From Rhipicephalus microplus (lineage: Eukaryota; Arthropoda; Arachnida; Ixodida; Ixodidae), in contig NC_134710.1 of the NCBI RefSeq assembly GCF_043290135.1, positions 322,621,017-322,685,016 on the forward strand: a DNA stretch of 64,000 nt, in the 5' to 3' direction. The translations under genes and the position numbers were made by a program. This document shows positions 12,141-24,869 of the stretch, piece by piece (the first letter of the stretch is position 1; each line of letters begins with the position of its first letter). Under the pieces are notes generated by a model. It saw nothing but the letters and a program-made list of their open reading frames with translations, did not search any database and was not told the origin of the DNA.

Positions 12141-13730
12141 GTGATATTCTGCATTAGGTCTAAAGTGACAACACTGCCCCACGTCGTATGTTTATGCGTA
12201 AGTGGAAATGTGCAAGTGAAAATCCCTGCTCCAGCAAAAATGAAACTTTCTTGCAGTTTCCTTTGCGGAAAAGTAGCACGGGGGGCTCCAGAAGGAAAAA
12301 GGGCAGGAGCTGCATATTTTCGGCAGGAACTCTGTAGCTTGACCGACTGGGTATGATCTCCTGCAGTCACGCGCGCCGTATGTGTACAAGTATTGGCTCA
12401 CAGCTCATATCATTCTACGAGCTCTTTGCTCATCGCAGAGTTTGCATTGAAGCTGCTGACATTGCAAAGATCGGTTCGGTCACTGCACCAGCCGCATTTT
12501 CTTATGCCAGTGTTTTGATGAGTTGATCAGATGTTGAAGTAGTTGGGTGCTAGCCTTACTTTTCATAACATTTTAATTCGACGCTATCGCACTCATTGCT
12601 TCAGCCTTGCGGCGAAACTTCCTATTTCTACAGTGCAGGACAAACCTAACTGAAATGTGCAAAACCTTGAGCAGGAAAAACGCAAAAAGAATGCTTAGGT
12701 TCGCATTCAGTATTTTTCTTGTGCCTATAATCCCTTTGTGGATTGATGCCTCATTGTACACTTCTGTCAGAGTGAATTGAAATTATAGAGTTTTGCAACA
12801 AGGAAAAAAAACAGGTTTTCTGGTGTGGCGCAAAGAAGAGCTCAGGATACATTTAGGTCATTCGCAATTTTTTCCATTTGAGTTTAAATAGCGGCACGCA
12901 AGTGTTCTTCGTGCCTGCCTCCACCGGTGTCCAGTCTATGCAACCTGGAGGTGGATTTGCAGCCTTTTGCTAACCAGCTGAACGACGCAGGCACTATTCA
13001 GGCCACCAGAGTGATTTGCTGATTATTTCTCACATGGGAGCCTCATAAGCTCAAAATGTTCGAGAGCGTTTTCGCTAAATAAAGAGAGAGACGTATAAAA
13101 TGATATTCAACTTCTTATTCCGCAAATATTTTCTGTCATTGCTGAAGTGCATTTCACTAAAGACAAGAGGTAGATGAAGTCGTCTCTTCTTTTCTCAAAT
13201 AATTTTGTTTAACGTTCATTTTTATGACTAAATATCAGCGTGTATTCCTAGAAAATATTTGTATTTCCGGGGGCCTGTCTCTTCAGTCTAACCAGCAGTA
13301 ACGAAACTAACTGCCCCCCCCCCCCTGCTCTTTTTCACTCATTCCTCTTTCTACTTCTTGCTGGACACATTAGGAACAAGATTTACATGAATGATGAGGA
13401 CGCATAGCTATAAAGACGCCTCAGGAGAGAAGCAGAGCATCACTATAAGTGATTCAACAAAAAACAAAGTATAAACGATACAAGAATGTATGTCGAAAAT
13501 TAGAACTATGAGAGTACCCGCTGAGGCTGAAGATGTGACATTTTACCATTTATATAGCATGAACGCCAGCACTGTAAGCCTATAGTTTCAGTTTTGACAC
13601 GTGTTTAGGTTGAACAAAGACCTTCGAGAATAAAATATATTAAACTCCGTGATACACAATTGTCTTTATGTTATTTCGTGTGAGTAAAAAAAAAGGCGCT
13701 CTCTGTTGTTCTTTCTGTCTTTCTCTGTCC
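12141..13730. other. No recognisable gene
   Basis: No family signature is visible. A C-run lies at about 13314-13324. Confidence 0.4.
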
Positions 13731-13899
13731 TTATTCTATCCCGTGTACTCCCGTGTAGGCCCGTGTACTCAAATTTGGGTGCACGTTAAAGAACCCCAGG
13801 TGGTCGAAATTTCCGAAGCCCTCCATTTCGGCGTCTCTCATAACCACATGGTGGTTTTGGGATATTAAACCCCACAAATCAATAAATCATTATTCTATC
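13731..13899 (+). mobile_element. Ruka-like SINE, 5'-truncated, with 10-bp target duplication
   Basis: The body (13741-13889) reads 'gcccgtgtactcaaatttgg', 'gtgcacgttaaagaacccca', 'gtggtcgaaatttccgaag' and 'ggttttgggatattaaaccc', ending in an 'aatcaataaatca' tail. Direct repeats of 'ttattctatc' lie at 13731-13740 and 13890-13899. The whole tRNA-like head is missing. Confidence 0.93.
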
Positions 13900-14040
13900 T
13901 CTTTCCCTCTGTGTCTACTTTTTTTATTTGTCTTTCTATCATTTTCTGTTCTTCTTTCATTTCTTTCACTCAGTTCCCTCAATATCTCGATTTTATCTCT
14001 ATCTCTTTTTTTCTTCCCATCCTTTTTTTATCTCTTTGTG
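13900..14040 (+). repeat. Pyrimidine-rich tract
   Basis: The plus strand is almost entirely T and C, in short TCTT, TTTC and TATC runs, from the SINE insertion to about 14040. It starts to the left of the SINE as well (about 13700-13740), so the SINE landed inside the tract. Confidence 0.6.
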
Positions 14041-16574
14041 ATTATTATGCTGCCCATGTGAGCTATTCAATCATATGCCGAACAAATCACCCCCCGTTTT
14101 TCGGGAGCGAAGAAGAATATTAAAAGAACAAAGAGGAAATAGGAGATGAAAGCGCACATGCCGATTTGTGATAATTAATTTTTGTTCGCTACTAACAGAG
14201 TTTCTCTGACCTTAAAGAGCTCCAGTGCAAGAAAGACAGCAGTTCGAAAGAACGCAGAATAGGCAATGGTCGAAACAGAGGTAGTTAATGGTATCGTTGA
14301 CAATAAACTAAAGAAATGAGTTGCAGCAATAATTCTTTGCAGACTAGTTGATTCATACTTGAAAACATGACTTCCTGTGCAAGCAGACGGAAACAAAAAA
14401 GGAGAGACAAAAAAGAGCGAAGTTTTGTGCTCTTACCGTTCACCCCTCTCTTTTAGTCTTTCTGCTTGCGCAGCAATTTGAAATTTGGAAGAAATGAGTC
14501 AGCGATGGTTACGTAATCAGTAGCATAGAGAAATTAAATGAACGGAATAGATAAAGAGAAAAAGAAAACGCAGGCGAGGATGGCAGCGAGTTATATGAAG
14601 GAGCTTAATGAAGACAGCCTTTAGCATAAGACACAACCAGTTCACACTTAAAAAGGTACACTGAAGATCAATGAGAGAGGCCTTTGTTCCACAATGGGCA
14701 TGAAATAGGTAGACGACGATGACGTTTATGATGATGATGACGACGAACAAGACGACGATGATAATGATAACGATGATGATGATAATCTTTCGTAATCAGC
14801 TACAAAGACGGGGCTAAATGGTTTCATCTTTACCTTTACTGTATAAGCAGATGTCTTTCTTTTATTCTTAATTTATTTGTTTAATCATTTATTTATTCAT
14901 TTATTTAAATAATTTTTTTGTTTTTATCAAATACTGTCAGCCTTTCGCAGGCATTTACGAAGAATGGGTCGAAATGAAATGCACACATAGCGTACATTGT
15001 GCATCAAACCAGACACTATTGTATGACAGCCAAAACAACCAACAATGCGTCAGCCTCGCATTCACGAGAAGAAAAAAAGTAAGTGAATAACACCACTATA
15101 TCATTACGTGCAAAAACACCATTCTACCCTTTGCACAAAATACTGTATGCTACCCATGGCAAGAGTTTCCTGGGGCAACATGTTCTATATTTCAATAGAA
15201 GTCAAAAAAGTGAGAAAGTGAATGTGTTGCAGCGTATGACGTATTGCCTGATGTACTTAATATGAAACCTTCTACTGGACCTAATATGTGGTATAATGAA
15301 GAGCGCAAGCTTATTTACGTTTATAAGTTATTATGAAGCGAAAAAAATTGATAGACCTCAAAGTCATCGACAATCAAGCGTAGAAATTTCGCGGTGTTTT
15401 GAAGAGAAGTGACGCGATCATGACGGGAATATTTTGAATAGATGAAACGCGGCGCGTTATTTTGGATTCTTGCCGGTCTATATGCAAAGTATTCCTGGTG
15501 AAATTATACTGCCGTATTCAATTATGGGATCGACTAGACTTTCTAAGATGCTAACTCGTCAGATGCAGGAGCCGTAGCTAACTTTCTTCGTAGAAATGCG
15601 AGTTTTATTTTATGAAAAACACACTATAAAGAAAAAGCAAGGACACGTGGTTACGATAACAGGTTGACAGTTAGACACTCAATCTCGAGTTCATATAGGT
15701 TCACCAGTGGCCTCACTACGCATATGTCGCAAGACCTATGTATGAAACAAAGGACTCGACAATCATTCGCGTGGTTCTGTGTTCGAGTCTTGAAAACCTT
15801 TCTTTTTAATTCAATATATTCAAAACCATAATACAATAAAACGAAATTAAAAAATGAGTAGGTTCCTAAGTGAAACCTGTAAAGGGAACCTCCTGTTAGA
15901 ACAGGTACAAATACCGTAACCAAAGATTAAAAACAAACCGCAAGAAACTATTTCACTATAAAAACTAGCACTTATTTAAATATTGTTATTTAAATCATTT
16001 ATTATATCAATATATTATACAAGTTATTTAAACATACATAGTGAGCATACACACATATATAAATGAAATATATTTAAACAAACAAACATACGTACGCACA
16101 AATACGATCAGGTGATGCTTCGTAAAATTAGTAAAAATTGTTTGAGTTGATGCCGGAAATAATGTAGGGAAGAGATTAATTTAATAATTAATGGAAGTGA
16201 ATGCCACGATGAAATTGCAGTAAACAACGCTATCATTTTACCGTAATTAGTGTTTGCTTTTGGAAGCAGAATGTTACTATTTTCAGAAAACTGTGTGTTA
16301 ATATTGTTGTAAAGATGTGCTAGGGTAAGTATGTCAGTTGTAATGTGTCCTGTTCTACTTCTGAATAATAAAATACCCAGTCTGAGTTGAAAAGAGGAGG
16401 TGATAGGTAGAATTTTGAGAGTGCTAAAGAGGGTTGATGCTGACGCAGTGAGAACTATGAGTAATGATACGATTGGTCTTTTCTGAAGGTGAATGATGGA
16501 TGTCAGATGAGTGATGTACGTGTTGGCCCAGAATGAAATGAAGTAATTCAGGTGACTGTGAACAATTGCATATT
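14041..16574. other. No gene; low-complexity patches
   Basis: The stretch contains a degenerate GAT/GAC trinucleotide patch (about 14705-14790) and an ATTT-rich patch (about 14865-14930). Around 15960-16100 it is very AT-rich. I see no coding or transposon signature. Confidence 0.45.
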
Positions 16575-16660
16575 AGCAGCGATGGCGTAGTGGTTAGAGC
16601 ATCCGCCTTGTGTGCAGGAGGTCCGTGATTCAAATCGCGGTGCCGCGCAGTTCCTAACCG
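16575..16660 (+). mobile_element. tRNA-like SINE head
   Basis: The segment has an A-box-like 'tggcgtagtggttagagca' (16583-16601) and a B-box-like 'gattcaaatc' (about 16627-16636), with spacing typical of RNA polymerase III tRNA promoters. The ends ('gcagcgatgg', 'gccgcgcagttcc') do not form a convincing seven-pair acceptor stem. I therefore call it a tRNA-derived repeat and not a functional tRNA. It lies directly upstream of the terminal-repeat element at 16677. Confidence 0.6.
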
Positions 16661-16676
16661 GATTATAAAATCACAG

Positions 16677-17106
16677 CATATAGACGGAGTGAATGATGAT
16701 CAGTGGGGCGAAGCGTCCGTCAGCCCGTCCATGCTTCCGTCCATCCGCGCGACCATCCGTGCGTCAATCCATGTATCTGTCCGTTTGTCCATGCGTCCGT
16801 CCGTGAGTCCGTTCATTCGTCGGCCCGTCCGTTCATGTGTCCATCCGTCCGCCCATCTGCGAGTCTGTCTGTTCGTTCATGCGTCCGTCCACGCGGCCAT
16901 CTAGCGAACACTTCAAGTACCGCCATCTCCCATCTCGCAACCCCTATGGCACATACATACATACATACATACATACATACATACATACATACATACATAC
17001 ATACATACATACATACATACATACATACATACATACATACATACATACATACATACATACATGCGGAGGAGTGAAAGACCCACGCCATAAGGAAGTTCGC
17101 CCCTTA
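16677..17106. mobile_element. Short terminal-repeat element with microsatellite core (family T, copy 1)
   Basis: The left end 'catatagacggagtgaatg', followed by 'atgatcagtggggcgaagc', matches the left ends at 30683 and 47020. The right end 'cccacgccataaggaagttc', followed by 'gccccttaaa', matches the right ends at about 33933 and 47931. The ends are partly inverted copies ('ggggcgaa' left, 'ttcgcccc' right). A 'ccatctagcgaacacttcaag' block near 16899 is shared with the 30677-33958 copy. The interior is a CCGT/CCAT-rich tract (about 16720-16895) and a CATA array. No ORF of its own is credible. Class is unresolved: it could be a nonautonomous DNA transposon or a Helitron-like element. No TSD was found for this copy. 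Confidence 0.6.
16951..17062. repeat. (ATAC)n microsatellite
   Basis: Twenty-eight near-perfect ATAC units. Open frames on both strands here ('YIHTYIHT', 'MYVCMYVC') are translation artefacts of the repeat. Confidence 0.97.
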
Positions 17107-17298
17107 AAAAAGTGCGTGGTGATGGAAGTGCATTAAGAGGCCTGGGACGGGGCCTCACCGGTGACGACCACCGGTAACGCACTCCCTCACCCGATAAGGA
17201 TTGGCCAAACTGGTGCAGCATCTAGTCTTTACCTCCCACATGCATACTCACGGCCCTCAGTCCCTAGAGCCTGTGAAACATCTGACCTTGGCAGCGGT

Positions 17299-17564
17299 CA
17301 GATCTGCAACGCTGATTGATTCATTGATATGTGGGGTTTACCGTCCCAAAACTACCATATAATTATTAGAGACGCGTAGTGGGGAACTGCGGAAATTTCG
17401 ACCACCTGGGGTTCTCCAAGGTGCACCCAAATCTGAGCACACGGGCATACAACATTTTTGCCTCCATCGGAAATGCAGCCGCCGCAGCCACGATTTGATC
17501 CGCGATCTATGGGTCAGCAGCCGAGTATCTTGGCCTCTAGACCTCCACGGCGGGGCAGATCTGC
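17299..17564 (-). mobile_element. Full-length Ruka-like SINE with 9-bp target duplication
   Basis: On the minus strand the copy starts with a tRNA-like head at the right side ('ccacggcggggc', 'gacctccacgg', about 17535-17555). It passes the B-box region ('gatttgatccgcgatc') and ends at the left in 'gattgattcattgatatgtg' (about 17314-17333). The direct repeat 'cagatctgc' lies at 17299-17307 and 17556-17564. The core carries a deletion and several substitutions relative to the copy at 10176, so it is older. Confidence 0.88.
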
Positions 17565-17569
17565 GAAGC

Positions 17570-20435
17570 AGCAGAGGATGCTAAGAATCTCTAGGTCTGA
17601 ACAGGCCGCCAGTGGAACCTGAACTTGGCAACTGTTAACGCTAGAAGCTTATCTAGTAAGGCAAGTCTAGCTACATTTTTGGAAGAACTATAGGGTGCTA
17701 AATGGGATGTGATAGGTCGCACAAAGGTTAGAAGGACTGATGAGGCCTATACAGTACTACAGAATAGGCATGTCTATTGCTATTGTGGGCTAGATGACAG
17801 AATAATACTGGTCATGGGGTTCCTTATTTACAGAAATATAGCTGGCAACATAGAGGAATACTATAGCAATATTGAAAGGGTGTTATGTATTGTAATTAAA
17901 CTCTATAAGAGATACAAGATGAAGGTGGTACAGGCTTACCCGCCTACATCCAGCCATGATGAAGTGTCAGTTGAAAGCTTTTAAAAAGATGTGAAATTGG
18001 CAATGAGTAAAGTAAAAACACAGTATACTATGCTGATGGGTGACTTCACTGCCAAGCTAGGGAAAAAGCAAGCTGGAGACCAGACAGTAGGAGATTATGG
18101 CATTGTTACTAGAAATACCAGAGGGAAGCTAATAGTAGAATTCGCAGAACGTAATAATTTACGGATTTTGAATACATTCTAACGAAAATAAGGGAACCGT
18201 AAATGAAAATGAAGGAGCCCTAACGGCGAAAGTAAGAGTGAAATAGACAATATACTGAGTGCACACCCAGGCATCGCGCAGGATGTTGATGTGCTTGGAA
18301 AGGTATGATGCAGTGATCATAGAATGGCACGGTCTCGAATTCAGCTAGTCTTGAGAAAGGAACGACAGAAACTCATACGCAAGAAGCCAATCAGTGAGCT
18401 AGCACTGAGAGGCAAAGTATAGGAATTCATAATCTCGATTCAGAACGGGTGCTCGGCTCTTATCGAGGAAACCAGCCTTAGCGTTGACGCAATGAGTAAT
18501 AATCTGACGAGCATAATTACGGAGTGTGCAGTGTAATTTGGAGGTGCGGTACCCAGACAGAACACAGGTAAGCTGTCCCAAGAAACGAAGAACCTCATCA
18601 GGAAGCATCAAAGCATGAAAGCCTCAAATACCACAAACAAAATGTCATTGTCAGAGCTTATGAACTTGATTAATAAGCGTAAGCTATCCGATGTAGGAGG
18701 GTATAAGATGGAGAACATTGAACACGCCCTGAAGAATAGAAGCGTCAAAGCATTGAAGAGGAAACTTCGGATAGGCAGAAACCAGTCTATGCACTGAGGG
18801 ACAAGGAAAACAAAGTAACTACCAATATGAATAGGATAGTTAAGATGGCAGAGGAGTTTTACAAAGATCTGTACAGTAGCCGGCACAACGATGACCTTAA
18901 TATAAGAACTAGCAGTATCCCAGATGGAATCCCACCTGTAATAATAGAAGAAGTCAGATAAGACTTGGAGGGAATGCGAAGAGGCAAAGCTGCTGGTGAG
19001 AACCAGGTAACAGTAGATCTGCTGAAAGACGTAGGACAGATTGTGCTAGAAAAACGAGCCACCTTGTTTACAAAGTGTCTCCTGACGGGAAGAGTACCAG
19101 GATCTTAGAAGAAAGCTAGCGTTATCTTATTACATAAGAAAGGAGATGACAAGGACTTGAAGAATTACATGCCGATAAGCTTGCTCTCTGTAGTATACAA
19201 GCTATTTACGATGGTTATTGTTAACAGAATTAAGACAGCGTTAGAATTCAATCAACCAAACGAACAAGCAGGATTTCGAACAGGCTACTCAACAATCGAC
19301 CATATTCATACTATGAATCAGGTAATAGAGAAATGCTCAGATTACAGCCAGCCACTATACATAGCCTTCATGGATTAGGAGAAGGCGTTTGATTCAGTAG
19401 AATTATCAGCAGCCATGCAGACACTGTGGAATCAGAGCATCGATGAAGCTTATATAAACATACTGGAAGAAATCTGCAGGGGATCAACTGCCACCATAGT
19501 GCTTCATAAAGAAAGCAACAAAATACCAATCAAGAAGGCTGTAAGGCAAGAAGATGCAATCTCGCCAATGCTATTTACCGCGTGCTTACCAGGAGGTTTT
19601 CAGAGGCCTAGAGTGGCAACAGTTAGGAATAGGAGTTAATAGAGAGTACTTTATAACCTGCACTTTGCCGATGACATTGCATTGCTGAGTAACTCAGGGG
19701 ATGAATTGCAACTCATGATTACAGAGTTTGACAAGGAGAGCAGAAAGGTGGGTCTTATATATAATCTGCAGAAAACGAAAGTAATGTACAACCTCGGAAG
19801 AGCACAGCGCTTCGAGATAGGTAATAGTTCATTTTAAGTTGTAAAAGACTACGTCTGCTTAAGACAGGTAATAACCACGGAGCCAAACTGCGAGATTGAA
19901 GAAACAAGAAAAATAGGAAAGGGGTGAATCACATTTGGCAAGCACTCTCAAGTTATGCTGGTGAATTGCCACTATCCCCCAACAGAAAGATATATAACAG
20001 CTGCATCTTGCCAGTACTTAGCTACGAAGCAGAAACATGGAGTTTTAAACAGAGGGTTCAGCTTAAATTGAGGACAACGCAGCCAGCGAGGGAAAGGGAT
20101 AGGTATAACATTACGAGACAAGAAGAGAGCAGAGTGGAACAGGAAACAAACGGGTATTATAAGGATATCATAGTTGAAATTAAGAGGAGGAAATGGAGAT
20201 GGGCCGGGCATATAGCACGTAGGCAGGATAAGAGCTTGCCTTTAAGGGTAACTGACTAGATTCCCAGAGGAGGCGAGCGAGTTAGGGGGAGACACGAGGT
20301 TAGGAGGGCAGATGAGATCAAGAAGTTTGCGGGTATAAATTTGCCTCAGCAAGCACAGGACTGAGTTGACTGGCAGAATATGGGCATTTGTCCAGCAATG
20401 GACTTATTCAGGCAGATGATGATGATGATCAATAA
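17570..20435 (+). mobile_element. RTE-clade LINE, nearly full length, decayed
   Basis: This copy carries an endonuclease, a reverse transcriptase and the C-terminal region of an RTE retrotransposon. Endonuclease pieces include 'RRTDEAYTVLQ' (about 17726-17760), 'MLMGDFTAKLGKKQAGDQ' (about 18030-18084) and a degraded 'SDHRMARSRIQ' near 18315. Reverse transcriptase pieces include 'LKNYMPISLLSVVYKLFT' (about 19157), 'EKAFDSV' (about 19380), 'MLFTACL' (about 19570) and the catalytic 'FADDIALLSNSGDELQ' (about 19663-19710). The C-terminal 'KWRWAGHIARRQD' sits near 20190. Stops and frameshifts occur throughout: the longest clean frames are only 60-111 codons. The 3' end is a (GATGAT)n tail at about 20415-20433. 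Sequence order is the same as in the 8641 and 30208-34295 copies. Confidence 0.9.
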
Positions 20436-20439
20436 ATGC

Positions 20440-22960
20440 ATATTAAAGTTATTTAAGATTGTGTTGCTGAAAACAATGTTTTGTGCGAATTCGTATGCGG
20501 ATGCCAAAAGCAGACTTCTTAATGACAGAGTTTATATATAAGTAAATTTATGATGTATATCTAGTCTTACACCTAGAAAAGTGATGAACTTTGATGATGA
20601 AACGACGCAGTTATTTCAGTATATATTCGGATTTATCGTCCCGTTTTTTTCGTGTGAGTGAAACAACATAAAAGTTGTTTTGATATCGTTGAATTTGAAA
20701 AAATAATATTTTACCACGGAAAAAGATGACCGACATCTTTGTTTAATTTCCACAAAAGATTGGTTAGATCTTTTTCACTGGAAAATATTGTAGTATCATC
20801 AGAATAAAGGGGACGGTCAGAAAAAGTAAGCGATGATGGTAAGCCATAGATGTAGAAGGAAAACAAGATTGATCCCGAAATTCAGCCCTGTGGAACTCGA
20901 TTGATTTGATTTGTGGGGTTTAACGTCCCAAAACCACCATATGATTATGAGAGATGCCGTAGTGGTGGGCTTCGGAAATTTAGACCACCTGGGGTTCTTT
21001 AACGTGCACCCAAATCTGGAACTCCCTGTTTTGTTGTTATTGAAGAGGATAAAGCACCACAGTTGTTCCAACTTGGGTCCTGTTAGCAAGGTAACTTTGT
21101 AAAAGGGCTAAAGTAGGCCTACGATTCCCCAGGGATTCAAGTTTAGCAAACAAGATAGAGTGGTTAATGCTATAAAACGCTTTAGTTAAGTCAATAAATA
21201 CCGCCGCTGCCCATAGAACTTTATCGATAAACTATTTTAGGCTATCAGTTAGATTTATCGGTGCTAATTCGGTAGACATCTTAGCATAGAAGGAAAATTG
21301 CTTAGGTGACAAAACAATAAATTTTGTTATGTAGTCCATAAGGCAATTAACAATGAGCTTCTCAGTAACCTTACTAAGCAATGCGAGGATTGTTATTGCG
21401 TGATAATCAGAGAAAACTTTTTTGGTCTCCCTTTTTGAATACAGGTGTTGCCTTTTCTTGTTTGAGAATAGTAGGAAAAACACCAGAACGAAATGCGGTG
21501 TTCATAGGTTCTGAAAACACAGACGACAAATCGGAGCAACAAGTTTGATTTAAATCTGTTGTCTTCAAAATTGTTATCTTCTGTTGAATTCTGTTGTCTT
21601 CAAAATTTTATAGTCTGTAGAACTTGATCAAGTGATGTGGGTTTCAAGAAAAAAACAGTAAAACAAACGAGCCATCGAAGGCAAGGTAGTGATAGTCGAG
21701 AGAGAGTTGTTGAAATATTCATTAATTGAATTGGAGATAGCGATAGGGTTGGTTATAGTGCTGGTACTGTCAAAAAATAGTGTTGGAAGTGTGTCTGGCT
21801 GATAAAGATGTAAAATAAATTTATTGCGTTCCAGTTTTTTTCTACAGTAATTCCCATTCTCAAGCATTGTATTTTGAAAGTAGGTTCGTTTAGCTTTTTT
21901 GTTTACGTGGGGCAGTAAGAGCTTGTGAATACACTTTAAAGTGGACCCAAAGAGAGAGGTTGAATGGTGGCAGCTTTATTTTTTTGTCAAGATTGTCTTG
22001 TTTTATTTATGCTACAGAGCAGTCCTCTCGTAGTCCACGGGTTCTTATGGGCTGAGCACCAACGTGATATGATGGATGCAGACGTGCACGAATTTATGAA
22101 ACTTGTAAGTTTTTTGGTCAATCCATTGAACGCTTTGTTGACGCAAGGATTTTGTGATAAATCCCCCCAGTTGGAGCACGATACCATGTCAACGAACTTT
22201 GCAGAATAGATAGCACACCTATTGATCACTTCAGTTATGCTATTAGTTTGCATGTTTAAAAGCAGAAAAATTTAATAATGGTCTGTCAGATTGAAATTGA
22301 TCACACCGACCTTTTGAACAGACATTACGCTACTGAGTATGTAGTCAATAAGCGTGTTGCGGCCGGGAGAAACACATAGTGTCGGATAATCCAGCAGAAA
22401 TTCTAAACCATGCCCCATGAGACGGCTGGAGTATTGAACACAAGAGGTATTGTTAATATTTGTTATTTCAATGTTTAGGTCACCTAAAATGCTCACATTG
22501 TAATTTTCAAATATAAACAAATTGAGAATATCATCAAGTTCAACACAGAAGTCACCGTAAGACGATGATGGGGACCAATAAATATATACAATGCTATTTT
22601 TTTTGTTAGATGGAAGGAAGCCACGGTCAAACTAGAGCCAGACTGATTCAAATTTCGTCACAGAAAATTCGATATCAGTACATCATCTATATGGTAACGC
22701 ATTAGAAATTAATAAGGTTTTTCACCGTGGTGGTCGCCCAGGCGATGAAAAAATTCAGCGTGATAACCCGGTAAGAAAAACAATTATTACCATCAGCTCC
22801 ATATAGCCATGTTTTTGATACGCATATGAGCGAAAAGTGATGATTAGCTAACATGAGGAAGTTAAGCATATCATCAAAAGTTATCGGTAAGCTTCGGGTA
22901 TTGAAATGTACGACGATAGTTTCAGAAACAGACGTTTTATTTAGTAAAGGATGACATTAA
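20440..22960 (-). mobile_element. CR1-like LINE, decayed
   Basis: The minus strand holds an endonuclease followed by a reverse transcriptase of the CR1/L2 type. The endonuclease starts near 22925 ('VVHFNTRSLPITFDDML') and continues with 'SKTWLYGADG' and 'VSILGDLNIEITN' (about 22490-22450). It ends at 'LTDHYP' (about 22275), the position of the family's SDHxP motif. The reverse transcriptase shows 'FSDYHAITILALLSKVTE' (about 21410-21357) and 'SPKQFSF' (about 21310). A PQG block lies next to 20890 and 'LYSDDTT' near 20805-20785 holds the catalytic Asp pair. Several frames are broken. A SINE (20891-21024) interrupts the gene just upstream of the PQG block. The 3' end is not sharply defined. Confidence 0.85.
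20891..21024 (-). mobile_element. Ruka-like SINE fragment inside the CR1 reverse transcriptase
   Basis: The body (20899-21016) runs from a 'gattgatttgattt' tail through 'tggggtttaacgtcccaaaa' to 'gtgcacccaaatc', so only the 3' half is present. The direct repeat 'tggaactc' lies at 20891-20898 and 21017-21024. If the insert and one repeat are ignored, the CR1 protein runs on into its PQG block. The insertion is therefore younger than the LINE. Confidence 0.92.
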
Positions 22961-24140
22961 CATTTCTTGCAATACAGGCATTGATCAGACGAAGGCTGCC
23001 CTTTCAAAGAATTTCTGCGGTCCATTAGTCGCGTATTTACACAATGCCCAGTTTACCGATGTACTAATACTTCCCACAGAATAGTGAATTGTAACAAACT
23101 ATACCCCTTGTACTCCTTCACATCAATTCTATTTTTTCTTGCCGCCCTCAACTTTCATTTCAACCGCAGCGCAGATGCGACCTAGCTTGATCTTGGCGGA
23201 AAATACTGCGTCAGCGGTTGAAAGAAAATTCACTTGGCGGATATTTGCCACCATGACGTTTTGAAAGGGGATACAAGATTCCGCTGGCATCATTCGGTTT
23301 TTATTCGGAGTATATAAATATGCTTAGATGAAGGACCTGCTCTTTCGAAACAAACAAGTCGATTATCGGCTTTAGTTTACACTGCACTGACCAACGCCTC
23401 CTTTGTCTCTTTCAATGCCAGTGCAAACCGGCGCTTCTCAATTGAAGCCGTCGGTCCGCCTTAGTTCAGAGAGTCTAGTCGTGATGCGACTCCACGGGAG
23501 GGGTAAGGCTGCTTGCATCACACGCGATTCCAAACGCTTTCCCCCGCAGATGCAATAGACCTGTTTCCACCTCAAATACCATACGTCTGTTAGCTTTACT
23601 GTTTTGTTCTGCTTCTTTGTGGCTAGAAGAAATGCCGCCGCCGTGTCATAGGGCAGCGCACGCAGAAGCGCTGCAGGGACGCTTCCCTATTTATAGCGCC
23701 ACGACAAAGTGCCACGACCAACGACTCGCTCTCTTGACACGCCATCTTTCTCAGACCCAGTGTGGCCATAGAGAAATATAATATATAAAGAGTGGCTGCT
23801 TTAGCCTTTTCGCGGCTGAGCAAGAAAGGGTCTTACCAACCGCTAGATGACGTGCCCATGATCGCTTGTATTCTTTGGTCAAGACTTGTAATAGCCGCCC
23901 CAGGAAAACAATAAAACCCAAGTTTGGTATCACACTTTTTTCAAAAGAGAAATTTTATTGATTTGTGCAATTTTCCGTATCCGCTCTGCATCGTGTCCCG
24001 CTGAGGGCGTATAATGCTTTACCAAAAAAATCAGCAAAGTCCGACTAGAAAGTGGTGTCTTTCTGCGTTTGTTTTGCTCAAAAAGTGCACATTGGTGTGG
24101 TTTAACTGCACTCTACGTGTATTACCCGTGTGGAAGTATG
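22961..24140. other. No recognisable gene
   Basis: The left part may be the 5' region of the CR1-like LINE. A 'gtatataaatatg' box near 23309 resembles a TATA element, but nothing coding follows it that I can identify. Confidence 0.4.
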
Positions 24141-24212
24141 GGTGTGTAGCCTAGAGGTAAAGACACTTGCTTTCGGAGCATGATGGTATGGGTTCAAATC
24201 TCAGCATCATAA
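24141..24212 (+). mobile_element. tRNA-like repeat (A and B boxes)
   Basis: The segment has 'gtgtagcctagaggtaaaga' (A-box region), 'ctttcggagcatgatgg' (anticodon-arm region) and 'gggttcaaatctcagcatca' (B box). The two ends cannot pair as a tRNA acceptor stem and no downstream terminator suits a tRNA gene. It is best read as a tRNA-derived SINE head. A true but degenerate tRNA is less likely. Confidence 0.5.
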
Positions 24213-24868
24213 AGAAATTTGTTTGTTATTTTATTTATGCTGAAGACATTATCGTGTCTAACCAGCCACTCGTGCCCCTAAAAGCAGCGGAGTAGCTCGG
24301 CCCCAGGGCCCTACGGGAGAGTCCACACTTGATGTAAGTACGTTTCTCTATGGTCTGACCGCCAATATTGTGAACACAAGGAATACAAGACGCCGCCCCG
24401 CGGATGTGTGCACAACTAAACAAGAAAATACTTCATATGACTTCTGTCATAAGGGGATCTCTTTCCTATGACCACAAAGCACACGCGAAGGCTAGGCGAT
24501 GGGGAAAAGTAAAAAATGGTTAGAGGGAAGGCTGGTGAACAGCTGGATCGGGTACATCTGTGTGGCATTGATAAAATAGAGGAGGCGTTGCCCTGACAGA
24601 CAAGGTACTCGTCTAGTTTCGATTCAAAGTGAACCCTAAAGTCTTTAGAATGCACAGTACGTGGTGCTACAGGCCGATATCTGGAATTCACTTGTGGTAG
24701 GTTGTCGCAGTTTGCATGGTAGATGAGAGACGAACTAGAAGACTATATAGTCCGCTATAAAAGGGAACGTATTACACTGTGAACATACTAGCAAATTATT
24801 ACTTAACCAATGATGCAACCCACACGTAATTATTCATTCCAGATAGTGGACAGTACGTTATGTGATGA
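24213..24868. other. No recognisable gene
   Basis: No signature is seen. A 91-codon minus-strand open frame at 24416-24691 has no known motif. Confidence 0.4.
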
Positions 24869-24869
24869 T

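Noticed and set aside
16703..17221. Several 90-120-codon frames on both strands
   Set aside because: They are driven by the ATAC array and the CCGT-rich tract inside a family T element. There is no domain.
23300..23330. TATA-like promoter
   Set aside because: An isolated 'gtatataaata' in AT-rich DNA with no coding sequence downstream is not enough support.
24141..24212. A functional tRNA gene
   Set aside because: It has A and B boxes, but the two ends do not pair as an acceptor stem, so a tRNA-derived repeat is the better reading. The same applies to 16575-16660 and 54210-54258.
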